DNA of 5,994 nt, taken from JAHRAH01 sp051009015. GTDB taxonomy: Bacteria; Pseudomonadota; Gammaproteobacteria; Tethybacterales; Persebacteraceae. A program made the position numbers and the translations under genes. This document shows positions 5,657 through 5,994 of the stretch, piece by piece. The notes under the pieces were generated by a model, which was given only the letters and a program-made list of their open reading frames with translations, made no database searches and was not told the DNA's origin. The stretch is from NCBI GenBank assembly GCA_051009015.1, contig JBPCWZ010000184.1:1-5994 (forward strand). The letters are read 5' to 3'. How positions within the stretch are numbered: the first letter of the stretch is position 1; each line of letters starts with the position of its first letter.

Positions 5657-5994
5657 ATGCAGCCGCCGCCTTTGTATCATGCCGATATTATTGAGTTGTC
5701 GCGCGGCAATATCAATGCGGGCGTTTTGCCGAATGCCCCGATGGCAAAACAAACAAACCCGTGGTGCGGCGACGAATGTCTGATAAGCGCGACATTTGAC
5801 GGCGGGCGCATTGTGCAAAGTTTGCACCGGACACGCGGCTGCATATTATGCCTCGCCGCCGCCGCCAAAGCGACAACAATGGCAATGCAACTTGGCGATG
5901 TCGCGCGGGTTTTGCAATTGGCGGAAGCATTTGCCAAAATGATGCGCGGCGAAGGCGAAATGCCGGAAAGTTTGGCGCTCTTCGCCCCGGTAAT
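5657..5994 (+). CDS. sufU: SufU-type Fe-S assembly sulfur acceptor, cut by the window edge
   Basis: SufU proteins belong to the IscU/SufU fold. They accept persulfide sulfur from SufS at a zinc site and pass it on to the SUF assembly machinery. Only the first 112 residues are present; the reading frame is still open at the right edge. It starts with an YHADIIELSRG helix (7-17), the usual IscU/SufU opening. It then shows NPWCGDECL (34-42) with C37 and D39, matching the first two zinc ligands, and RGCILC (60-65) with C62 as the next ligand. The third cysteine, expected near residue 125, lies beyond the window. C65 replaces the serine usual in the GCAIS motif of SufU. The protein is more like SufU than IscU because it lacks the IscU CGSAIASSS pattern. 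The tight link to sufS supports the call. Confidence 0.85.
   Translation, partial: MQPPPLYHADIIELSRGNINAGVLPNAPMAKQTNPWCGDECLISATFDGGRIVQSLHRTRGCILCLAAAAKATTMAMQLGDVARVLQLAEAFAKMMRGEGEMPESLALFAPV

Overview
The window looks like chromosomal DNA of a moderately GC-rich bacterium, most likely a proteobacterium. That placement is inferred from the general style of the PNPase and S15 proteins, the rpsO-pnp pair, and a 20-base ATTCCC...GGGAAT palindrome resembling repeats known from Neisseria and other proteobacteria. I cannot name a genus. The coding sequence is dense and every gene has a recognisable family.

Layout. Positions 1-237 are intergenic and packed with hairpins: a two-copy hairpin repeat, a candidate bidirectional terminator, a strong plus-strand intrinsic terminator (163-190), and a dRS3-like palindrome (201-220). 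The minus strand from 2692 down to 238 carries rpsO (ribosomal protein S15) followed by pnp (polynucleotide phosphorylase), the classic translation/RNA-decay operon, with a good sigma70-type promoter at 2733-2761. A divergent intergenic region (about 2693-2838) separates it from a plus-strand operon. That operon holds an XdhC/CoxI-family molybdenum-cofactor chaperone, a MocA-type cytidylyltransferase, a SufS-type cysteine desulfurase and a SufU-type Fe-S assembly protein that runs off the right edge. The genes are 12, 3 and 1 bases apart.

How the genes fit together. MocA would make the cytosine-dinucleotide form of the molybdenum cofactor. XdhC-family proteins hold that cofactor and hand it over, after sulfuration by a cysteine desulfurase, to xanthine dehydrogenase/CO dehydrogenase-type enzymes, which also carry Fe-S clusters. 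A cysteine desulfurase and SufU directly behind xdhC-mocA therefore suggest one sulfur source feeding both molybdenum-cofactor sulfuration and Fe-S cluster assembly. The client molybdoenzyme and any sufBCD genes are not in the window. The most interesting points are this gene order, sequence features of SufS that fit a SufU partner, the lack of a normal start codon for xdhC, and a shortened S15.
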